Source: an uncultured Desulfovibrio sp. (lineage in GTDB: Bacteria; Desulfobacterota; Desulfovibrionia; Desulfovibrionales; Desulfovibrionaceae). From it: a stretch of DNA of 14,497 bases. Each line of letters opens with the position of its first letter. Within the stretch, counting starts at the first letter, position 1. The notes below the pieces were generated by a model. It searched no databases and was not told where the DNA came from. It saw nothing but the letters and a program-made list of their open reading frames with translations. A program made the translations under genes and the position numbers. Positions 1-6,149 of this stretch are shown here, piece by piece. The stretch is from the NCBI GenBank assembly GCA_937926875.1, contig CALBAX010000021.1, forward strand, positions 1-14,497. Reading direction: 5' to 3'.

Positions 1-782
1 GCTACCCAGATGGGGCCGGCCTCCGTGGTGGGGGTGGAGATCTTGAGGATATGGCAGCGCCCGCGCCGCCGCCATGTGGTGGTGCGCTTCTCGGCCAGCG
101 ATTCCGACGAAGCCTCGTTCGTGGGGTTCTTGTACTTGTCCAGCTCGTCCAGGATCAGGGTGCGGATGGGCTTGTTGCCCAGACGCGACACCGAGCCAGA
201 CCAGCCCAGATAGATGGGCATGTGCGCCAGATTGATCCGCAGGCTGGAGGCATCGTCCCCGTAGCCGGTCATGTACTCGCGCAGGCGCGGCGAGGTCTCG
301 ATCATGGGGATGATGCGGTCCTTGGCATTCTCGCGGGCCGTGATCTCGTCGGGGAACACATACATCACCGGCCCGGGGCTGCGGTCGATGCACCAGCCCA
401 CCAGATTGTGGCCGGATTCCGAGCCGCCCGTCTGCGGGCTCTTGCAGATGATGACCGTCTCCACACCCAGCGTCCCGGCGGCGTCCATGATGCCCACAAG
501 ATACGGAGTAAAAATGTTCTTCCATTTGCCGGGGATGCTGGACATTTCCACCACACGATGGCGCTCCGCCCACTGGCTGACAGGGATGGGACGGCGACGG
601 CGCAGGACCTTCTTTTCGCCCTTGGAGAAACGGATGCTGATCCTGCCGCCATGATGCCGCAGATAGTCGGCGGCAGCATGAGCCACGGCGGGAGGGAGCC
701 AGTGCGGCAGGGCCGTCGTCAGACGTACCCGCCGCACCAGCTCCGGTTGCGGCAGAGGCATCAGCTCAAGCTGGCCTTTCAT
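1..782 (-). CDS. Phage terminase large subunit, GpA family (C-terminus beyond window)
   Basis: This is the ATPase-nuclease motor that packages DNA into proheads. My translation from the ATG at 782 gives 260 residues before the window edge. Residues ~79-101 have the GpA-family pattern (SSIPGKW, then TPYLVGIMDA). A Walker-A-like segment KSPQTGGSE lies at 114-122, followed by SPGPVMYVFPDE and IPMIETSP, which match the usual family spacing. The Walker B segment is TLILDELD, with acids at 212-213. The family is usually about 600-700 aa, so more than half, including the nuclease, is missing to the left. The start follows a G-rich GGGGGTGTG stretch and lies 10 bp after the upstream stop. The Nu1-like gene two positions upstream fits a terminase pair. 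Confidence 0.9.
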   Translation of the reverse strand, partial: MKGQLELMPLPQPELVRRVRLTTALPHWLPPAVAHAAADYLRHHGGRISIRFSKGEKKVLRRRRPIPVSQWAERHRVVEMSSIPGKWKNIFTPYLVGIMDAAGTLGVETVIICKSPQTGGSESGHNLVGWCIDRSPGPVMYVFPDEITARENAKDRIIPMIETSPRLREYMTGYGDDASSLRINLAHMPIYLGWSGSVSRLGNKPIRTLILDELDKYKNPTNEASSESLAEKRTTTWRRRGRCHILKISTPTTEAGPIWV

Positions 783-792
783 CACACCCCCG

Positions 793-1632
793 TCACTGGG
801 CCAGAGCGATGATGCCCGGCTTGCCACCGGCCAGAGAAAGCAGCTCGCCGGCAGTGCGGCCATCGGACAGCCGCTCGCCCAGGGCGATGCCCTTCACCGG
901 CAAGCCCACGATGCCCGTCTCAGCGCGCAGGATCTCGCGGGCCTCGGCCTTGGTCTGGGCGGAGATCCAGAACCGCTCCCCGGAGAGATAGAGACGCATC
1001 TCCGGGACAGGCCTGGACGGCCAGATGGCGGCGTGGAGCCTGTCATAGAGGGGCTGCACCTCATCCACATGCGGGTAGTCCTCCGATCCGTCTGGGTCGC
1101 AGTAATCGTAGATGCCGTCCAGCTGGCGCTCGATACTGGCCCAGAGACGCGGCGCACGCATCTCCGGGGGGCATTTTGCCCAGAAGGGGCCAAGCCGGAA
1201 ACGCAGATCGCTGACGAGCGAGCTGAACACCGCCGTCACATGGGTGATGTCCACGGGGGCATCCGGCGTCCACAGGCTGTAGAGCAGGCGCGTGATCGGC
1301 CTGGTGGCCGCGTCGAACGCAGTGTCGCTGTAGGCAAAAAAGCGCCGCAAGTCCCTGTACAGCGGCTCCATGCAGGCATCCAGCGACATGGCGCGGGCCC
1401 GCAAACGACGCTCGGAATTGTTTTTCAGCCCTGTCATGAGGAACCAGACACAGATGCTTGCTTTGAGCTGGGCATCCATGAATTCCTTGCGCAGCCCTCC
1501 GGGGGCGTTATGGTATCGGCACTTGAACGTCTTCTGGCAGGCACGGGCCATCGAGCCATGCCTGTAGAACGTCTTGCAGTACGGGCAGCGGGCCCCTCCC
1601 CGGGGCGTGCCCCCTTTTTTACTCCTGTTCAT
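793..1632 (-). CDS. Hypothetical zinc-ribbon protein between terminase subunits
   Basis: The 279-aa product is not recognised. The N-terminus is basic and carries CPYC (16-19) followed by C32, C38 and H41, which suggests a zinc-binding knuckle that could contact nucleic acid. The rest is a soluble mixed alpha/beta protein rich in Trp, Arg and Pro, with no signal peptide or membrane segment visible. The start is well supported by GGAGGTGACAG directly before the ATG. It overlaps the terminase small-subunit gene by 14 bp and ends 10 bp before the large subunit, so the three are probably translationally coupled. The position suggests a packaging or host-takeover accessory, but that is inference. 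Confidence 0.75.
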   Translation of the reverse strand: MNRSKKGGTPRGGARCPYCKTFYRHGSMARACQKTFKCRYHNAPGGLRKEFMDAQLKASICVWFLMTGLKNNSERRLRARAMSLDACMEPLYRDLRRFFAYSDTAFDAATRPITRLLYSLWTPDAPVDITHVTAVFSSLVSDLRFRLGPFWAKCPPEMRAPRLWASIERQLDGIYDYCDPDGSEDYPHVDEVQPLYDRLHAAIWPSRPVPEMRLYLSGERFWISAQTKAEAREILRAETGIVGLPVKGIALGERLSDGRTAGELLSLAGGKPGIIALAQ

Positions 1633-2350
1633 CTGTCACCTCCTCGGCAGCCTGCTCCAGATCTTCAAGCACAACTTCAAATTCCATCTCCCGGCTGTAC
1701 TCATTGAGCGCGTCATCACAGATGCGCTCCAGGGCCTCCACCAGCGCGGCGGCTTTTTTGGGATTGCCGTCCACCAGCGCCACCAGATCGAGGTTCCGGG
1801 CTTCAAAGGCCGTCTTGAGCCCGGAAGAGAGCGTCACCGCCCGGGCGGCCAGCTCCGCGTAGACCTGATCCCGGAGGATATACCGGCCTTTCCTGACCTG
1901 CAGGTCGAACTCCTCCCGTTCGGCCGCGGCCTCTGCCTTGCGGATGTCCGCCTCCTCCTTGCGCCGCTGCCTGTCCGCCGCCTTGCGGACAAGGGCGTCA
2001 GGCGTCCCGGCCGTAGGCAGGCTGACCATGTAGCGCTGCACGTCGCGCAGGCGGAACGTGCCGTCGGGCTGCCTGCGCAAAAGGCCCCGGTTGATGTCGC
2101 TGTACAACTTGGTCTTGCTGAGTTTGCGGCCGTTATCGGCCACATGATCCAGCACTGCCTGCCAGTTCTTGAGGTTCTTGGTTGCCTCCATCGCACTCTC
2201 CAGCATCCTGGAGGCACGATCCAGTGCGGCGAGGTTCGCCTGTGAAGGTTCATCAAGCGCGGCCCGCTTGGCGTTCTCCATGGCGGTCAGCAGGACCTGG
2301 ATGTCTGTGCTGGCGCTTCGGGCGAGCAGTTCCTCCACATCGTTCGGCAT
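1619..2350 (-). CDS. Probable terminase small subunit (Nu1-like)
   Basis: The 243-aa product probably recognises the packaging site and loads the large subunit. Residues ~58-110 look like a winged helix-turn-helix (KLYSDINRGLLRR, then DGTFRLRDVQRYM). They are followed by a charged, coiled-coil-prone segment with repeated RKEEA/EAAAERE blocks and then VRKGRYILRDQV. That layout of HTH, charged helix and a [K/R]G-x-[L/I]-[V/I] segment is the one I know from Nu1-type small subunits. The ATG at 2350 is chosen because GGAG lies 6 nt upstream. The frame stays open to a TTG at 2440, but that has no ribosome site. The function rests on architecture and on the GpA-type gene nearby; individual residues are not diagnostic. 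Confidence 0.7.
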   Translation of the reverse strand: MPNDVEELLARSASTDIQVLLTAMENAKRAALDEPSQANLAALDRASRMLESAMEATKNLKNWQAVLDHVADNGRKLSKTKLYSDINRGLLRRQPDGTFRLRDVQRYMVSLPTAGTPDALVRKAADRQRRKEEADIRKAEAAAEREEFDLQVRKGRYILRDQVYAELAARAVTLSSGLKTAFEARNLDLVALVDGNPKKAAALVEALERICDDALNEYSREMEFEVVLEDLEQAAEEVTDEQE

Positions 2351-2420
2351 ACTGTCTCCACATGCCCGCGTCCGTACCGGATCGCGGGGCTTCATTCCCG
2401 TCCGTGATGAGCCACGGCTG

Positions 2421-2526
2421 CCTCCGTTTGATTTTTGCAAACGGAGGGGATAGGCTTCCGGTGGTTCTTGGTCGGGGCCCTATCCCCTCCAAGCCAGGGG
2501 ATGACGGGCGGCCACCTGTCATCCCC
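2421..2526 (-). promoter_or_regulatory. Structured leader of competing hairpins before the terminase genes
   Basis: Five short blocks in this intergenic gap can pair in a chain. 2421-2430 pairs perfectly with 2438-2447 (10 bp, 7-nt loop). 2443-2454 pairs perfectly with 2479-2490 (12 bp). 2482-2488 pairs with 2496-2502 (7 bp). 2497-2505 pairs with 2518-2526 (9 bp). Neighbouring helices share bases and exclude one another, as in attenuator-type leaders. No U-tract follows any stem, so a simple rho-independent terminator is unlikely. The leader starts 10 bp after the DUF488 stop and ends ~70 bp before the terminase small-subunit ATG. Confidence 0.55.
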
Positions 2527-2535
2527 ACCTTCGTT

Positions 2536-2898
2536 TTAGAGCAGGCTCCCCTGCTCCAGCGCCGATTCCTGCCATTCCGGCACGTCCAGCCCCAGCATTT
2601 CCTTGAGGTAGCCGGCCAGGATGCGGCGATGGCACTGCGAGGCGTCGGCCTCGTAGCAGCACAGGATGGGCTCCGGGGTCAGGGCAAGGACGCTGCCCAG
2701 GTAGCGCTCGAGGCTTTCCGGCGTGGGGAAGCGGCTCTCAAGGTTCTTGCGATACGCCGCCCGCCAGTTGACCGCCCTGGGGTCTTCCGGCGCGAACAGG
2801 CGGGCACGCGGCCCTGTCCAGTAGCGCGGCGGCCACTTGGCGATGCAGACCTTGCGCTCGCGCGGGGCCTTGCTCGAAAAATAAGACGTACAGATCAT
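2536..2898 (-). CDS. DUF488 family protein
   Basis: The 120-aa product has the family hallmarks: an N-terminal TSYFSS/KVCIAKWPPRYW segment and, near residues 78-95, CCYEADASQCHRRILAG. The latter is the C-[FY]-E-x5-CHR signature typical of DUF488. The biochemical role of the family is not established to my knowledge; members are small soluble proteins of cellular genomes and mobile elements. The start has a clear AGGAGG 6 nt upstream and lies 9 bp after the stop of the preceding gene. It is the last gene before the structured leader of the packaging genes and may belong to the modification block above it. Confidence 0.8.
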   Translation of the reverse strand: MICTSYFSSKAPRERKVCIAKWPPRYWTGPRARLFAPEDPRAVNWRAAYRKNLESRFPTPESLERYLGSVLALTPEPILCCYEADASQCHRRILAGYLKEMLGLDVPEWQESALEQGSLL

Positions 2899-2907
2899 CG
2901 TCCCCTC

Positions 2908-3327
2908 CTAGAACGGGACTTCGTCCACCTCGACCATCGGGGGGACGGGGTTTTCCTGCGGGGCAGCCGCAGCTGCCCCGCCTTCCAGCGCTTCGGCCAG
3001 AAACTGTTCGTAATAGCGATCTTCCACCGGACCTCTGGGCTTGTAGGCCAGCAGGTAATCCAGCAGGTCGCTGATGCTCTCGAAGCCGAACTTTTCGGCC
3101 ACCAGATCCACCGTATCGACCAGAGGGCTGCGGGAGAGCAGGTTGGGCATCTTGAGGTTGATCTCCTGCACGATCTCCTTGCCCCCCTGCCGGATCAGCT
3201 CCGGCGTGATGCGGATGCGGTTCCACCAGATGTCGTCATACTTCTGGTATTCCAGCAGCATCATCTCGTGCGCCATTTCCCGGCAGGCTTTCTTGATGGC
3301 GCGAATACCCTTTTGGGCAGTCTTCAT
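2908..3327 (-). CDS. Hypothetical phage protein, 139 aa
   Basis: I do not recognise the family. The N-terminal ~60 residues are basic and helical (MKTAQKGIRAIKKACREMAHE). A middle part follows, with LVDTVDLVAEKFGFESISDLLDYLLAY, and then a low-complexity tail with five alanines, prolines and acidic residues. That tail could be flexible or contact a protein partner. The ATG at 3327 is preferred over the open frame reaching 3420 because AAGGAG lies 8 nt upstream and the extra residues look non-coding. It ends 9 bp before the DUF488 start, so the two are probably cotranscribed. Confidence 0.7.
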   Translation of the reverse strand: MKTAQKGIRAIKKACREMAHEMMLLEYQKYDDIWWNRIRITPELIRQGGKEIVQEINLKMPNLLSRSPLVDTVDLVAEKFGFESISDLLDYLLAYKPRGPVEDRYYEQFLAEALEGGAAAAAPQENPVPPMVEVDEVPF

Positions 3328-3411
3328 GGCAGGCTCCTTGACTTTTGCCAGCGGGCCTGCCAACCTGTCCTTTGTGCATGATGGTGGCTGAGAAGGCTCC
3401 GCTACTATCGG

Positions 3412-3440
3412 GGGCGGCAAGTGGCATTGCCGCCCTTTTT
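3412..3440 (+). terminator. Rho-independent-type hairpin with T-tract on the plus strand
   Basis: A perfect 9-bp GC-rich stem (3412-3420 with 3427-3435, 6-nt loop) is followed on the plus strand by TTTTTTATTTT. It lies just beyond the TAA of the 84-aa minus-strand gene, where it could also block or protect minus-strand transcripts. The U-tract faces the plus direction, where I see no gene. Confidence 0.6.
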
Positions 3441-3694
3441 TATTTTGCGATACCGGGCAGCAGGAGCTGCCCTGCCTTTTCCAGCCCTTCCGGCACGAGC
3501 ATGCCGGGGAGCAGGAAGCGGTTGCCTATCCCCTTGTGCCAGACAGTACGGGGACGGCTGTCCCGCCAGACGAGGCGCAGGGCTATGGCAAAATACAGCA
3601 TGGCACTCCCTCCGAAGCGGCTGGCCCCCAGTCTGGCCAGGGCCCAGGCTTCGCGCATCAGGCGGGCAAGGAACGCACGACGGGATGTCTTCAT
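3440..3694 (-). CDS. Small helical phage protein, 84 aa
   Basis: A short basic protein of unknown function. It contains two helical stretches, REAWALARLGASRFGG and AMLYFAIALRLVWRD. The AW...A..ALR.VW pattern recalls small accessory proteins common in prophage early regions, but I cannot name the family. The second stretch is hydrophobic but short and arginine-rich, so a membrane segment is doubtful. The ATG at 3694 has GGAG 8 nt upstream. The frame stays open to 3826, but that extension would overlap the previous gene and reads as non-coding. A promoter-like region lies directly upstream. Confidence 0.6.
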   Translation of the reverse strand: MKTSRRAFLARLMREAWALARLGASRFGGSAMLYFAIALRLVWRDSRPRTVWHKGIGNRFLLPGMLVPEGLEKAGQLLLPGIAK

Positions 3695-3714
3695 GGCGGT
3701 CTCCAGTGTGTTTT

Positions 3715-3780
3715 GGTAAGCATTTCGCATACTTAAACAATACCATATTGACACCCCGGCGCAAGTAAAAAGCCTGCAAA
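3715..3780 (-). promoter_or_regulatory. Possible sigma70-type promoter upstream of the 84-aa gene
   Basis: This 66-bp AT-rich gap between two GC-rich genes reads on the minus strand as TTTACT, 16 nt, TATGGT (or TTGCGC, 16 nt, TATTGT). It is the only clearly AT-rich intergenic gap between the origin region and the packaging genes. Both hexamer pairs are imperfect. Confidence 0.35.
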
Positions 3781-3785
3781 AACGG

Positions 3786-5144
3786 CTACTTGTGGAATTT
3801 TTTCCACCAGAGGGCATAGGCCTCATCGAGGCTCCACAGGCCCAGCTCCCCGTAGTAATTGAGCCGGAAGCCCTCGCCCTTCTCCCCCTCCAGACGCTTG
3901 TGGAGCTTGTAGACGCCCCGGTATTTCATGCTCACCGGATGCATGGAGAAGGCCGTGGTCACGGCATAGCGCACGTCATCCTTGAACGTGGCGTCGATGA
4001 GCTGCTTGACCTCATGCGACTGGCACATCATCAGCACCAGCTTGGCCAGCCGCGTCTCGACGCTGGGCACGGCCAGATCCGAGCGCTGGTAGATCTGGTG
4101 GCCCGGCTCCGGCAACGCCCACTCGTGTTTGGTCAGGTTGAAATCCAGCTTGCCGATGATCCTGCCGTCCAGACAGAGGCCGATGGACAGGGCCACGTCG
4201 GCGAGGAAGTAGTCCACCCGTGCGGACATGAACAGCTCGTTCATGCGCACGGTCTGCTTCTTGTCCAGCAGCACGAGGCCGGGCTTTTCCGTACCGGTCA
4301 GGACGCGGTCGCCGGGAAAGATCGGGCCTGGGGAGCGCGACGGCAGGTAGCCGCGGGTTACGATGCGGCGCCGGCTGTGTCCCGCGTAGGCGTAGGTGAT
4401 GCTTTTGCGCCCCTTGTGGACGACCGCCACAGGTTCACCCAGGATCTTCTCGACCTCCGGCAGGGGGCGCTCCATTATGATCATCCACTCGCGGAAGGAC
4501 GTGATCTGCTCATAGATGGGCACGTCCTTGAAGCTGATCTCCCCATACTCCGGGGCAGGCCACGAGGCCGAGGCCGCCAGCATCCGCTCCTGGTTGATGT
4601 AATCGCGGCTGCCGAAGGTGGGCGGCGCGATGAAGACCGCATGATCGGGGCCATGATCCCGCAGGAAGGCCACGGCATCCTGCGGGACGTAGCCGAAGCC
4701 CTCCCCCTGCGTGAGGTGGGCGCGGTAGGCCTCCAGCTTGGCCAGGGTCTTGTCCATGAGCGCGGGCCAGTTCCGGCGCCAGTTGGCCAGCACCCGCCGG
4801 TGCCAGACGTTCTGGGCCTTCCAGACCTGCCGCAGGTCGAGCATGATGGCTACCGACGCCGCCAGCCGGGCGGGATCGCTGCAATCCAGAAGGCCGCGCA
4901 GATGCTCCGGGCAGTCCGTGCGCTCGACCACGGGCAGCCTTTCCCCGGCGAGGTAGGCGCCAAGGGCCGACGTGTAGAGCGTGATGTCACAGCCGGTTAT
5001 CCGCCCCATGTAGCCGCCGGATCGCAGGGCCGCGCCCACGGTGAAATTGCCCGCACAGGGCAGCAGCACGGGAACGGTGATCTCATCCGCATAGGCGGCC
5101 AGCACCCGGCGCAATGGCCCGGCGATGGAACCGAGAAAGCTCAT
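3786..5144 (-). CDS. Methyltransferase-like DNA modification / anti-restriction protein
   Basis: The 452-aa product looks like a phage DNA-modification enzyme. Near residues 27-37, LLPCAGNFTVG resembles the cofactor-binding PF-x-G-x-F motif of Dam/D12-type adenine methyltransferases, followed by a GCDITLY segment. Near the middle, VFIAPPTFGSRDY sits where a DPPY catalytic motif would be expected, but it reads APPTF. A long C-terminal half ends with HPVSMKYRGVYKLHKR and a Trp-rich tail. The gene therefore seems to keep a SAM-fold outline with an altered catalytic site. One family it may belong to is the putative antirestriction adenine methyltransferases, though I cannot confirm this. The ATG is joined to the preceding stop (TAATG) and has GAGGTGG upstream. 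Confidence 0.6.
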   Translation of the reverse strand: MSFLGSIAGPLRRVLAAYADEITVPVLLPCAGNFTVGAALRSGGYMGRITGCDITLYTSALGAYLAGERLPVVERTDCPEHLRGLLDCSDPARLAASVAIMLDLRQVWKAQNVWHRRVLANWRRNWPALMDKTLAKLEAYRAHLTQGEGFGYVPQDAVAFLRDHGPDHAVFIAPPTFGSRDYINQERMLAASASWPAPEYGEISFKDVPIYEQITSFREWMIIMERPLPEVEKILGEPVAVVHKGRKSITYAYAGHSRRRIVTRGYLPSRSPGPIFPGDRVLTGTEKPGLVLLDKKQTVRMNELFMSARVDYFLADVALSIGLCLDGRIIGKLDFNLTKHEWALPEPGHQIYQRSDLAVPSVETRLAKLVLMMCQSHEVKQLIDATFKDDVRYAVTTAFSMHPVSMKYRGVYKLHKRLEGEKGEGFRLNYYGELGLWSLDEAYALWWKKFHK

Positions 5145-5374
5145 TATTCCCACCTCACTGCTTTTCTGGCGGCCTCCCGCCATGAGGCCACGGCTTCTTC
5201 CCGCGTCGGGAACTGGCGGTAGCCGAAATCGTCTGCGCAGGGAGCGCCGACATATTTGCCGTTGGGCTTCTGGTAGACCAGCTTGTCCGCCAGCCAGTCC
5301 GCCTCCCTGCCCAAGAAGCAGAGTTCAGCTGCTGACGTCTGGGGACGCGTGGCCGCTTTGCGTGCGCTATCCAT
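5144..5374 (-). CDS. Hypothetical protein, 76 aa
   Basis: A small soluble protein of unknown function. It has a basic N-terminus, a central LGREADWLADKLVYQKPNG segment and a C-terminal PTREEAVASWREAARKAV helix. The ATG at 5374 has GGAGG 6 nt upstream and overlaps the ParB-like gene by 8 bp. Its stop shares one base with the start of the next gene. This tight coupling suggests a partner of the ParB-like and modification proteins, but only by position. Confidence 0.7.
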   Translation of the reverse strand: MDSARKAATRPQTSAAELCFLGREADWLADKLVYQKPNGKYVGAPCADDFGYRQFPTREEAVASWREAARKAVRWE

Positions 5375-6149
5375 GACGCGCCTCCTTCCCCTCCTGGTCG
5401 GCAGCGGCAAGGGCCTGCCGCTCAAGGTAGTCCGCGCCGATCTCCAGCAGGCGCAGCATGGCCAGCGAGCTGTCGCGGATCTTCTCGGCGGCCTTCACGT
5501 CCGCGAGCAGCCTGGTGAAGGCCTCGTACTGCGTCCCGGAAAAGACATGCACGGCGGACGATTTTTGGGCCGCACCGGCCAGCATATCCAGGATCTCCGA
5601 CAGCTGTTCCTTTTCCCCATCCGTGAACATGAACGTGACCATGTGGGCCGGGACCTGCGGCGTAGAGAAGTTGACCAGCTCCACCTCGCCCAGCTCCCTC
5701 ATCACCTCGCTGTCGAGACCGCTGTAGAGCTTGTCCTCAATGGTCTCTATCTGCGACCAGAGGTTGGCCAGTATGCTCTGGTCATCCTCTCCCACCAGCG
5801 CGTTGTGCGAGAGCTGGATGGCGATGCGGCGGCTCTGGTCCAGGGTCTCCGTGATGACCAGCACGAGAATCACGGGGATCCTGGCCTCCATGCTGGCCTT
5901 GACGCGGTGATTGCCGGACAGCACCTCCAGCCGGCCGTCCTCATGCCGGTAGCACAGGGGCACGCTGGACAGGCGCTTGTCCGATGCGATGTTGTCCCGC
6001 AGCTGCCGGAAGGTCTCGCGCTTGAAAAAGCGGGCATTGTCCTTGAGCAGGCACAGCCTGGCAGGCTCCACCGCCTGCAGCAGCATCCCCTCCCCAAACA
6101 TCTCCCGGCTGATGGCAGCCAGTTCTTCATTCCGTTGCGTCAGATCCAT
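5367..6149 (-). CDS. ParB/Srx N-terminal domain protein
   Basis: The 260-aa product begins with a ParB-like domain. NARFFKRETFRQLRDNIAS corresponds to the box-I-type region, and LEVLSGNHRVKASMEA (about residues 73-88) aligns with the G-x-R-R/H-x-x-A box of ParB and sulfiredoxin-fold proteins. The C-terminal half is helical and acidic, unlike the HTH of true partition proteins, so chromosome segregation is unlikely. Phage copies of this domain often sit beside DNA methyltransferases or base-hypermodification genes, which fits the next genes here. ATG 6149 is preferred to TTG 6170, and gives a 23-bp overlap with the primase gene. Confidence 0.8.
   Translation of the reverse strand: MDLTQRNEELAAISREMFGEGMLLQAVEPARLCLLKDNARFFKRETFRQLRDNIASDKRLSSVPLCYRHEDGRLEVLSGNHRVKASMEARIPVILVLVITETLDQSRRIAIQLSHNALVGEDDQSILANLWSQIETIEDKLYSGLDSEVMRELGEVELVNFSTPQVPAHMVTFMFTDGEKEQLSEILDMLAGAAQKSSAVHVFSGTQYEAFTRLLADVKAAEKIRDSSLAMLRLLEIGADYLERQALAAADQEGKEARHG

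Noticed and set aside
51..812. Long plus-strand ORF opposite the terminase genes
   Set aside because: It is the reverse shadow of the terminase frame. It has no ribosome site and no recognisable motif, and the minus strand shows clear terminase motifs.
3792..5222. 476-aa plus-strand ORF
   Set aside because: GC-rich third positions on the minus strand create long open frames on the other strand. Composition is His/Gln/Arg/Gly-heavy, and the minus-strand frame has coupled starts and stops with its neighbours.
5367..6149. Plasmid partition ParB
   Set aside because: No ParA gene, no HTH after the N-terminal domain and no parS-like sites. A modification or regulatory role fits better.
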